DNA of 64,000 nucleotides from assembly GCA_009193035.1 (NCBI GenBank), contig SWDT01000015.1, positions 248,001 to 312,000 on the forward strand, given 5' to 3'. Under the pieces are notes generated by a model. The model saw nothing but the letters and a program-made list of their open reading frames with translations, ran no database searches and was not told the origin of the DNA. The first letter of the stretch is position 1. Each line of letters opens with the position of its first letter. The DNA comes from Halicephalobus mephisto (Eukaryota; Nematoda; Chromadorea; Rhabditida; Panagrolaimidae). Position numbers and translations under genes: made by a program. Positions 37,333-46,782 of the stretch are shown piece after piece.

Positions 37333-40300
37333 TATTGGATATATTTCTTATTAGAGATCCTGTAAAAATATCCATTTTCACAACGACAACAGATATCACG
37401 ATTAAAGCGTCTGTACGTGGAAAATTATAGGATGTTATTTTTAAAATATGTAAACAGGAAAAGACACGAAAGCGGACTTTTTAGAGGATTTATGTGTGAA
37501 ATGACCGTTTTTAGGAAATCCACTTTATCGACCTCAGATTCATTGGAATGGAATTTAAAGAACTAATTATTCATTTCCGAAATGTCATAAAGGAAATTTA
37601 AAAAATCAAAACTTTCTGAGCAATAATCCTGGATAATTGAAACCAAAAATATAAAAATTCAACAAAATAATAAAATAATGAAATAGACCAGGATTTAAGG
37701 TACAATTTAGATACACTTTGATATGAAAACCAAAAGCAGTCTCAATTCAAGCATGATTCCACTTTTCCTTCGGCGTTTCCGCCCGGATTTCTGGGAAAAA
37801 TGAAGACCAATGTTGCTGAAGACCAGAGGTGTCGATTTTCGAACTTCGAATCGATTTCGAATTAATTTTATTCCAAAATTGAAGATTTTAAAAACTCCAA
37901 AGAACAAACTACAGCTCTTTAAGAATTTCTAACAAAAAATTACCGGACTACCGTAATTAACTGTAAAATGACAGAAAAAATAAATAATAATTAAAGCCTC
38001 AGGGAATTTAAATCAAAAAATAACTATGTATAAAATTTAAAAAATTTAAAATAAAAGTGCATTTTAGACGAAAAATAATCAGATTCCTATTCAAACGTGC
38101 TTCTAATTCTTCGTGAATTCTAATTTCATAAAAATTATGTGGGATTTAAAAAGCAAAGTTGGAAAATTTGCTGAAAAATGCAAATAAAAGTCAACAGCAT
38201 CATCTAAATTGTTTTTTGACTTAGGGACATTTGGTGAAAAAAATATAAATTATTTAATCGGTCGACGAAGGAAAATAAAAAAGTGAAAATTAAAAAAAAA
38301 TTAATTTTGAAATTTGACGAAATATAAAGATAAACGTTCTTTTTGGATAATCTTTAGGATTTTCGTTTTCAAAAAATAGAGATAAACAAAATCGCTTCCG
38401 TTTGGAAAAGTTCGAAATTTCTACTTTAATAAAAATATTTAAAATTTTCGAAAAATAAAATTTATAATTACGGTAAAAAATTAATAAAAATTTAATTTTT
38501 TGAAAAACTGTACTTTCTTAATTTCATTAATAATTCCGAATTTCGATAGCTAACTGTCAATTCAAAAAAAAATAAAAACAAAATATTTAAAAAATTAATA
38601 AAAATGAAATCATTCAACCGTATATCATTTTCTATTTTTTCTTTTTTCGAAAAAACAAAATTAGTCTAGTAGGATTGAAGACAAAAGTTTATCAGCTTTT
38701 CTAGCCTCCGATAAATTCGATAAAACAATAAAGTAATTGGAAAATTCTATTTTTTTAAATTGATCATGACTTTTCCAAGAATGTTTTTTGACTGGACAAA
38801 CCTTCCGAAAAAAAGCAACAAAGACAATAGGTTCATGAAGGTTGAATAGACTAGAAGAACAAAGAGTCGAAATTTAAAAATAAATACTAAAAATCAATAT
38901 TTAAAATCACATTATTGAAATATCCATCCAGGACCATAATTCTTTAAAAGCGTTCCCATGGTCCTGAGGCGAAGTTGCATCTGTTTTCTTTCTTAAGTAG
39001 GCCAAGTGACATTCATCAAGAAAAATTCCAGTTTTCGCTCTAAGACCCATCCATTTCCATAATTAATCTCACGACGATCACTCAGAATCCAAAAATGTGT
39101 CGCCGGTTTCAAACAGGCTGATAATCGAAAGATAAACTTCAGTTGGAAATTAGAACCGCCAAAGGGCACATTCCAAGTTGGAATAAAACCCGACTCGAAA
39201 GCCCTCCCAATGCCATTTATGACTTGACATTAGTAGTCCAACGACACGTGACACTTTTTTAAAGAGAACTTCAACCGTTTTTCCAATGGACCCAATTTGC
39301 TTCTAATTTAAGGCTATCCTCAAGGGTTTCATTTAAACATTTAATGGAAGAACAAAGATTACAAAAATTAATATACTTTTACCTAAGGGATCAAAAACTT
39401 CTGCATCAGGTCTTGTGACGTACAGTACTCTGTTACGTAAATGTTAATGAAATAAACTACAGTAAGAATCTCGTTGGTGATAGTAGGGGAGGTTTTCTGG
39501 TGAGTTTAGAAGCACTGAGGACTCTGGTTTTGAATGAGCAGAAAAATCCTGTTTTGTCAGTTTATGATTTACTACTATGTCTCCAAAGACCAACATCAAG
39601 TTACACAAGAATCCAGTACTTTTCTAATCCGTCGGATTACAGTTAAAAGAAATTCACTTAAAGAGCATCTGAAATAAAGTTAAATAAATTATTAAAAGAA
39701 TAGACCTGATTGTTTAGTTTCCGTTTTAACGTACACGATGATATCATTTAAATTCAACACAATAACATGGTTGAAAGTTGTTCTTTCCTGGTATTTTCTA
39801 AGTGTAAATTGCGTCATTTTTTATTTTCCACATAAAAAATCGAAAAACAACATTCAAAATTAATTAAAAATCATGTTTGAAATAATGAAATCGGCATCCA
39901 TGTCGTAGGAAACTTTAAGTAGCTTTATTCATTTCCTCAATGGATAAAAACGTAATTTTTGGAATAGATTAATGATTCGAAGATGAGTATTTGAAGAAAT
40001 ATTAGACATACTGTTTATTTCTATCCCGTTTGAACATGAGATTGACTTAATAGTGATTATAAAAGCTATAAGACACTCTGAATGTAAAGATGCATACTTT
40101 GATGTAATTACATCCAAATTACAATTTGTTTTTATAGTTTTACACAAAATAATAGTGATTATTAATACATTAAACAAAGAGTATTATTGCTTTCATAAAT
40201 ACGGAACTGAAATAAACTTTATTGTTTAATTTATGACGACCACAACGTTGAAAATTAGTGCAAATTACAATACAATAGAAACGAAGGATGTGACACAAAT

Positions 40301-41083
40301 GCTGATTTCTTTGGATGTATACTAGTTTTACTTTTTCTCAAAAGTCAGGAACTACTTCGCATATGCAAAAATAGCTTTAATGTACCAATATATAAATTGA
40401 TTATAATGTATTAGTACATTATTTCAATATATCGGTACATAAAATATAGTCCATTCAATATATCAGAGCCGTTTTAATACATCGATACACTATACCTTGT
40501 ACTTTTTTGTGTGTAGTCAAGTTCAAAGTAGTTAAAGATACCTAAGTCAGTAATCCATATTATGAGGATAATATTTGGCGATTTTCTTTTACAACACTTT
40601 AAAGTCATTACTATCGTGAATAGCAGTAGTAGTGCTTTCTTCAATAGCAGAAGAAGATTATTTTCACAATTGTTCTACAATTTGTAAATTTCAAATGTTG
40701 AACTGAGTACTTTGCCAATTTTTTGATTTTATTAAATCATTCTTTAACCTTATGACATTGTTTATAATTCAGCAGATCCATTACATTCATTTTACTACAA
40801 GGATTTTAATTTTTAAACTTTTTCTTTCAATTATGCTAGGTAAGCAAATATTTTCCACCATATAATCTAACTAGGGTGCATCATAGTTATTGAGTCTCTA
40901 ATCGATCACATTGTCGAATAAAAACTATATACTCTTTTGATTAGAAGCATTTATCACATTGTCAGAGTATACGCTTTCATTTATCATCAACACAAAAGTC
41001 TCTGATGATTAGCACTTTCTCTAACTCTGTTGATTTTTAGTGGAATATATATTTTATTTTTGTTTTGTTTTAGAAATACAGAA
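37333..41083. other. Long gene-poor AT-rich region
   Basis: No coding exon is supported over 3.7 kb. Short open frames (37707-37907 minus, 39929-40177 minus) are AT-driven with no motif. A GC-richer block lies at about 38930-39260, with no recognised element. Palindrome-like ATATATCGGTACAT words recur at 40390-40490. Confidence 0.4.
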
Positions 41084-42011
41084 ATGTATACCAGGTTGTA
41101 TCTACCAGAAGAGCATAAAGTTGTTCATCACTACGGCTTCAAGGAAGATACAACAGAAATCGACTGCGACATTCTAAAAATCCCGTTCAAAAACTTCGAT
41201 TATGACCTGAAGCTCCAGTTTTACAAACTATGTCCTCCAGTTCTTCTTCGAGATCTCTTCTGTAGTTCAAAGGCAATCCAACAAATCAATTGCCCTCCGG
41301 TATATGTCTCCTGGAAAACAGAAATTAGGAAAAGTTTCACTGCTGATAATTTTGGTACGATTATTGTAATTTTATTATTCATACATTGGACTTTCAGAGA
41401 AGCCAAATCTGCTTATGGTAATTGAAGTCAGAGGCCGTCTATTGCTCAGAGGTTTCAAAGCTGGGGAACTTTCTGCGTATTTCAACAATTACAACTTCCG
41501 TCATAATAATTTATATTTATGTGATAGCGTTTTAAACCCAGAGGAATTCAAAACTATCATCAATCCCAATGTGACAGACTTCACTTTCCACAACCGATGC
41601 TTCTCAAAAGATCAAAATTTAGCAATGTTTCTTGAAAGAATGCCATATTTGGAGAAATTCCGGTATGTAGTTTCCTTCAAAATCCCAGATTTTCCATTAA
41701 CATTGTTTAATTGGAAGCAAAAATCAAAGTTAAAAAGAATTGATTTAGAGTGTTCAACAGATTCAGTTAATGAGTTTCTTCAAAGTCCAGAATTAATTGC
41801 CGAATTCATGATGCGTCAAGACGAAAATTTCAAAATGGAAGTTACTTCTAGTGATCCCGGTAACTGGGATATTAGTCTAACGTTCTTGGAATACTTTTCT
41901 CAAGAAAAATGCATGTGGCATAATGGTAAATTCTTAATTCTCGAGCATATTGGCGCAAGACTTAACACGAAAATTTTCCGTCCGAAAATTGCTCAATCCA
42001 CAAATCAATGA
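41084..42011 (+). CDS. Divergent nematode F-box/FTH-type family protein (tentative)
   Basis: Two exons, 41084-41354 and 41398-42011, give 294 aa; the 43-nt intron ends in CTTTCAG. A TTGTTTTAG acceptor lies 10 nt upstream of the ATG. The protein has no signal peptide or membrane segment. Its character (aromatic-rich segments, LxxLxL-type strands such as LKRIDLEC, short conserved-looking PEEFKTIINPNVTDFTFHN) recalls the large nematode F-box/FTH/DUF38-like families, and a longer relative in style lies at 56925-58169. I see no clean F-box, so the call rests on general resemblance. A 3.9-kb mobile element begins 150 bp downstream. Confidence 0.5.
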
Positions 42012-42112
42012 AAACAAGATTCATGTGTCGTCAAAACAACACCAGAATGCAGAGTTCTTATGGAATCTTTGTAAATTTAAATAATTTGTTCATAAAAGTT
42101 AAGTATATATTG

Positions 42113-42166
42113 TTATTTAAACATTGTGTCGTTCTTGGTTAACGGAAACCTAAGAACTGGAGTAGT
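42113..42166 (-). pseudogene. 3' part of a minus-strand exon split by the 3.9-kb element
   Basis: On the minus strand, after the 6-bp target duplication (CCAGTT in this direction), the sequence stays open for about 15 codons (LRFPLTKNDTMFK) to a TAA at 42115-42113. Removing the element joins it in frame to the exon at 46268-46094, so this is the former C-terminus of one gene. Confidence 0.65.
42155..42160. repeat. Left target-site duplication (AACTGG)
   Basis: AACTGG lies directly before the left terminal repeat and is repeated directly after the right one (46094-46099). This is a 6-bp target-site duplication. Confidence 0.8.
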
Positions 42167-42389
42167 ATACAATAGGCGTATCTAGGACAGCTGGATTTTC
42201 CCCCACCACCCGTCGATCCTAGACACTGATATTTATGTTCAATTTCTGTGTAGAAAATCAGCATTGTCCAAACCTAGAACGGCCGCAATCCCCCACTGTC
42301 CATCGTTCCTACACTCTGATATTTAAAGTATAAATTAATAAAAAAACCTATATTTTTACAAAAAACATATTATAAAACAACATTCAGAT
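42161..42389 (+). repeat. Left terminal inverted repeat
   Basis: 229 bp matching the complement of 45865-46093 with only about a dozen differences. It starts AGTAGTATACAATAGGCG and contains two subterminal units that begin CTAGGACAGC and CCTAGAACGG. Similarity continues more weakly to about 42580 with further units. Confidence 0.9.
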
Positions 42390-42580
42390 CTAGGATAGCC
42401 AATTTTTCACCCACCACTCGCTGATTCTACACACCAAAACCAGATACCAATTTTTAACCATCCAATCGCAAAAAAGCCTGAAATTAAGCAAATTCTGATA
42501 CAAAATCACTAGGACAATTTTCAAAACTATCCTCCCCCACCAGACCTGGGACAGCCCAAAATCCCCCATCCTCATTAGTC
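42390..42580 (+). repeat. Inner subterminal repeat units, left side
   Basis: Two further diverged units of the same family (beginning CTAGGATAGCC near 42389 and CCTGGGACAGCCC near 42544) with the C-rich CCCCCAYC core. They make an ORF-like shadow on the minus strand that is not a gene. Confidence 0.7.
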
Positions 42581-42883
42581 AATATTTAGGCTTACCATTG
42601 CTGAAAAATAGTATATTTAGCAATAATATGTATTGTTTTGTTCTAAGCCTCCTAAAGTCTGCAATATATTTCATAAGATATAATACATATTAAAACAACA
42701 ACTGTTAAATAGGAAATACAGATTTATTAAACCAGGTCAAGATTACATTATAAAGAGGATTTAAATTTCGGTAAGGCGGAAAGTATTTTGACGCCAGTTG
42801 ACAATCGGCGAAACATTCAATAGTCACATTGCATCAACGCCCAGAATGTTAACGTGCTCGAAATGGGTACCAACTTTCGAGAT

Positions 42884-43639
42884 TTAACATTCGATTTCAC
42901 TTTGCTGGTCCTAAATATTTTGAAAGCATTGATTATAAACAAAATTAAAGCAAACCTGAATTGCAAAAGAATAGAATTGCCCGTCGATTACATTGCCAGC
43001 ACCAAAAAAGACCTCCAATGTCTTAACAGTGAGACAGGTAAACGGGGAGCCAGTACCGAGCAAACACCATACGTTGATGGCTTTGGAATTGGGTTTTCGA
43101 GCTCGTTGGAAAACTAGCGGAACCATGAATCTCGAGTTTGGTCCATGAATTTTGCCTCGTACCGGAAAAGCAGGAGTAGGGAATGTGCCAGCACCCAAAT
43201 GTTCCACTTCTTGATCACGGCCAATCTATAATTACAAAGTTTAGAAATATTCCAAAATAAAAAGCATACCTTCTCCAGCTTTTCTTCATTAATGTCCTTG
43301 AGCATGATGTCAAACTCGTCATACGGCAGCGCTAACAATTCATACGAATTATCATTTCCACTTGAAGCTGTTGCAACGAGATTTGAATTAAGCTTTTTAG
43401 TGACAGGAGAACCTTCGTCATCAGATTTGCTTCTGATCTTCTTGCGTATTCCTTCACCCATTTTTTGGCATTGATTTTTTAAAAAATTCTAACTTAAAAA
43501 AATGTTTTTTGATTACCTTTAGATGATTTTTCCACTTGGAAACATTTTCTATGTACTCCCTCGAACAAAATTGACAAGCAAACTTTCCATTCGGTTGCTT
43601 AATAAAGTACGCACGAGACCAATTATATTGTGGAGCCAT
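42884..43639 (-). CDS. BED zinc-finger protein with degenerate retropepsin-like domain, truncated by a stop
   Basis: Four exons (43639-43517, 43488-43270, 43225-42956, 42910-42884) give 212 aa. Residues 15-55 are a BED-type zinc finger: FACQFCSREY with CxxC, then WKNHLKNFLKNQC supplying His and Cys, the finger being completed across the first intron. A basic, nuclear-signal-like stretch (GEGIRKKIRSKSDD) follows. The third exon holds a retropepsin-like core: WCLLGTGSPFTCLTVKTLE, where the catalytic DTG/DSG would be expected but Gly replaces Asp. The frame stops at TAA 42886-42884. Read past that stop, the next codons contain NILG followed by VDAM, like the ILGxD element that ends such protease domains. 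So the domain looks both cut short and inactive. It lies inside the mobile element and is transcribed away from the second gene. Confidence 0.75.
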
Positions 43640-44243
43640 CAAAAAAGTATAAAACACATCTATAACGAAATATTTATTGTTTAAAAAATTGAAAAGTGTT
43701 GGATCGTTGCTGGGGAATCCGGATTCGCGTGTAGACAAAAATATGTAGAAATAATTTTGAGGCCAAAGGCACGAGATAAACCACAATTCGATCAAAAATA
43801 TTGTGCAATCTCCAAATTGCCGCCAACCCCCAATCGTATAAATTTCGTTAGTCCTCAGGGTATTTCCCTTCGGGACCAATGCTGTGTGGCTTGCACCCAA
43901 ATAGATTGCTCAATCCAACAAAAAGAAATCTCAAAAAATCGGAAAGTGATGTTATATCAGTAAAACAATCGTTTCAAAACCAAAAATCATGATGTTTGAT
44001 TATTCCCATGGGAATCAATGCAAATATTCCCGACTTTCAATCCTACTTTTCATACGCATTCAAATCTGCGCATTTATTCTTTTTGACGTTGTCAAATCTG
44101 CATGCTTTTTCTTTTTAGCGTTGTGTATCAACTTTTCTCCAATCCATTTTTTTGCTGTTTCGTTCCCGCAATATTATTTCTTCATTCATATATGCATATT
44201 TCGTGTTTATTAATTATATTCGTATTAATTTTAGATTCGTGTT
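43640..44243. promoter_or_regulatory. Divergent control region inside the mobile element
   Basis: About 0.6 kb between the two element genes, which point away from each other. Open frames on both strands here lack domains. The right end carries AATTTTAG 8 nt before the plus-strand ATG, a likely trans-splice acceptor. Shared promoter use is inference. Confidence 0.45.
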
Positions 44244-45427
44244 ATGGACAATCAAATGGAAGCTGAAATTGAATCAGTGAAAGCGAAGATTGCCGAACTG
44301 AAGGCTAGGCAAGCGACGTATATGCAGCAATGCGAGAACGCGTCAGGTACATTTATTTTTAATTTTGTTGCTTAATTCAATTAGTACTATGATTATGAAA
44401 CATCCAGGACTTTCCGTCATATTAAGTCTAAAATATTTGCATTAGAAACCTTCATTTTAATGTATTCTCACATAATATTCTCAGATGAAGCAAAGTTGAT
44501 TCTGCTTAAATGTTTGTCTAGTGTACAAGAACAAATTGTTCAATTGGAACGACAAATAACAGTGCTGATGGAACGTATGCCAACCCCTTTTAACTCTCGT
44601 CCGTTGACTTCAGCAGCTGAAGGTAAGTTTTATTATCTAGTATTAAAATTATTCTAGCCAAGTCCGATATATTTTCAAAATTCGTGCTGTTTTTAGATTC
44701 TCATGAAGTGTATAATTTCTGGAAAAAACGTGTATTCCGTATTGTGGGCGACAACGGGCAAGGTTCGGGTGTTCTCATTTCGAACAAACGCATTTTAACG
44801 GTTGCACATATATCTTTTCGAATTGATAAGACCTACAACGTTTCCGGAACTGAAGGCAGCTTTGAAGTTAAGTGCATATTCATCTGTAAGAAGTTTGACT
44901 TTGCTGTTCTGTCATCCGAGAGTCTTCCGTATGTGAGCACTGTGCCGGGAAATATCAGGCAGGGAGATGAATATTTTCTAATGGTATGTCTTTTTGAATT
45001 TATGTAAGTATAAATTTCATTTTTTTTTTCAGGGTTATCCCGACGGTGCCAACCATGGAAGTCCTGCGATTACTCCGGGATTTATTGAAGGAATAATGAA
45101 CGATTGCATCCATCTAAGTAATATTATCAATTTTATTTGTCCCATACTAATTTATTTTTGTTTAGTTGGAACTTCGGGCTCAAGACGCGGTTTTTTGGGT
45201 GGTCCGATTCTGCATCATGGAAGTTTGGCGGGAATTTTGCTTGGCAAATTACACGGACTTACCATTGATTCCACGTTCAGAGAGTATTTGGATTCATTGA
45301 CGGAGCAACGTTACGCTCGAATTTTGGGAATTACGAGTATTATGATGCTCTTTGATGAAGGTATCGTTTTATTTGTATTTTAATATTTATGCAACAATGT
45401 TTAGGGCGATCGGACACCGAAAGTTAA
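44244..45427 (+). CDS. Coiled-coil plus trypsin-like (chymotrypsin-fold) protease, probably inactive
   Basis: Six exons (44244-44346, 44485-44622, 44697-44983, 45033-45117, 45166-45360, 45405-45427) give 276 aa, phases consistent. Residues 1-70 are coiled-coil-like (EAEIESVKAKIAELKARQA; SVQEQIVQLERQITVLMERM). Residues 85-260 resemble a Trypsin_2-type domain: VFRIVGDNGQGSGVLIS, catalytic His in NKRILTVAH, catalytic Asp in CKKFDFAVLSS, then GYPDGANHGSPAITPG, and the nucleophile region RRGFLGGPILHHGSLAGILL. Proteases of this group read GNSGGP there; here the Ser position is Leu, so activity is doubtful. No signal peptide, hence intracellular. It lies inside the 3.9-kb element and has no host-gene neighbour in operon arrangement. 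Confidence 0.8.
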
Positions 45428-45544
45428 CCAGATTCATAGTTCTGCGGCGTTCTTATCATCGGAATCAGTGATCTCGTCATAAGTCTAGTTATGTTAAGCA
45501 ATAGAGTGTTTTTAAATAGGACGTGATAATAAAACTATTTTAGC

Positions 45545-45864
45545 TGTCCTATGTGTACTTTAATTATTGATATGTAGATAGCGGGCGGTGGGGGAATTTA
45601 GATTGTCCCAGGTTATTGAAAATTGTCTTATGTGATAATTTGTTTAATTTTGATCGTTTTTTTGCGATTGGAAGGGTAAAAATTGATGGAGGGTGATGGG
45701 GGATTTTAGGCTGTCCCAGGTCTGGAGGGGGATAATTCTGGATATCGATTTTATAAGATGTTTTTGTTAAAATATAAAATTTTTACAATTTGTACCCTAA
45801 ATATTGATGTGGTTCGATGGGAGGCGGGTGAAATTTTGGCTGTCCTAGATACGGAGGATGATAA
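45545..45864 (-). repeat. Inner subterminal repeat units, right side
   Basis: On the minus strand three or four more diverged units of the terminal family follow inward (CTAGGACAGCC near 45846, CCTGGGACAGCC near 45720, CCTGGGACAATC near 45612, and a partial ATAGGACAGC near 45555), each with a C-rich core. The unit period is about 110-130 bp. Confidence 0.7.
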
Positions 45865-46093
45865 ATCTGAATGTTGTTTTATAATATGTTTTTTTGTAAA
45901 AATATAGGTTTTTTATTAATTTATACTTTAAATATCGGAGTGTAGGAACGATGGACAGTGGGAGATTGCGGCCGTCCTAGGTTTAGACAATGCTGATTTT
46001 CTACACAGAAATTGAACATAAATATCGGTGTCTAGGATCGACGGGTGGTGGGGGAAAATCCAGCTGTCCTAGATACGCCTATTGTATACTACT
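45865..46093 (-). repeat. Right terminal inverted repeat
   Basis: Complement of the left repeat 42161-42389, same length, about a dozen differences. It ends ...GTATACTACT against the target duplication AACTGG. Confidence 0.9.
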
Positions 46094-46099
46094 AACTGG
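46094..46099. repeat. Right target-site duplication (AACTGG)
   Basis: Direct copy of the six bases found immediately left of the element (42155-42160). Confidence 0.8.
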
Positions 46100-46268
46100 A
46101 TTGTCTAGTTCTATAACCAAAAAGTATTGGTTAAATCTGTCCATGAAGTTCTGGTTGTTGATGCTTTCCATGATGAAACTCAAGCGCTTATCTAGTTCCT
46201 TGGCAAAGCCAATGAACAGCGTTCCGTTTTGTCAATTTTCGATTATTTCAAAACTCATTCCAACCTTT
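46094..46268 (-). pseudogene. Exon of a gene interrupted by the 3.9-kb element
   Basis: After a GTTTTTAG acceptor, the minus strand from 46268 reads KVGMSFEIIEN, a TGA at 46234-46232, then NGTLFIGFAKELDKRLSF and on to ELDNPV at the element edge. If the element and one target copy are removed, the frame runs on into the 42166-42113 segment and ends at a stop there. The style (FEI..., GTLFIGF) recalls the F-box-associated domains of nematode F-box proteins, but I cannot name it. The gene was dead or died by the TGA and by the insertion. Confidence 0.65.
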
Positions 46269-46782
46269 CTAAAAACAATAAAAATAGATGAGCTAGTTAT
46301 TTTAAATATATAAAAATTCAATTAGAATAACGTCTTCGATAGTTTTAAATAATGATTTTAGCAGTATAAAACACCTTAGAAAAAAATAGATTGGATATGT
46401 AAGAGTTTATTTTGAAAATTGTCATATAAAAAAGTCTGAATAAATGCGCAAGACAATTAAGCAAAAGTTTTGTACTTCATCCAGAGTTAATGGATTTCAA
46501 AACTAAAGTTTTAAATTCTTATCATTGATAAAATTTATAATCATGAAGAAACTCAAATATCTTTAGTTGTCTTTTATATCTTATAATATTCACAAATTCA
46601 TCCAACTTCGTTCCCCATCCTCGGGCATTTTAAACTTTTTAATTCCCATAATCAGTTAATCCAAATAAATTCTTTATTCTTTTTCTTTCAACTCGTATGT
46701 AACTTCTTCAATCAATAACTTCTCAAAAATAACTAATCAGTAAAAACAAAAAGTGAACTTTGTAACAATACGAAAAAACAAA
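46269..46782. other. Intergenic region
   Basis: AT-rich, no coding exon supported; the 5' exons of the interrupted minus-strand gene would be expected here, but none is clear. The right end is the 3' flank of VPS-39. Confidence 0.4.

Larger units (their letters stand above)
42161..46093. mobile_element. 3.9-kb TIR element carrying two divergent protease-like genes, Maverick-like ends
   Basis: The element is bounded by 229-bp near-identical inverted repeats (42161-42389 and 45865-46093), starts AGTAGTATACAATAGGCG and ends in the complement, and is flanked by a perfect 6-bp direct repeat AACTGG. The 5'-AG end, long TIRs and 6-bp duplication are those of Maverick/Polinton elements. Inside are two divergently transcribed spliced genes (42884-43639 minus, 44244-45427 plus) separated by about 0.6 kb. 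No integrase, polymerase B, packaging ATPase or transposase is seen, so it is non-autonomous or a separate family. Its insertion splits a former minus-strand reading frame. Confidence 0.85.

Noticed and set aside
42390..42575. Minus-strand 61-aa open frame
   Set aside because: Lies wholly within the subterminal repeats of the 3.9-kb element and is a by-product of the repeat.
43640..43900. Upstream in-frame extension of the BED-finger gene
   Set aside because: Hydrophobic, aromatic run without motif; the ATG at 43639 starts just before the zinc finger and gives a compact protein.
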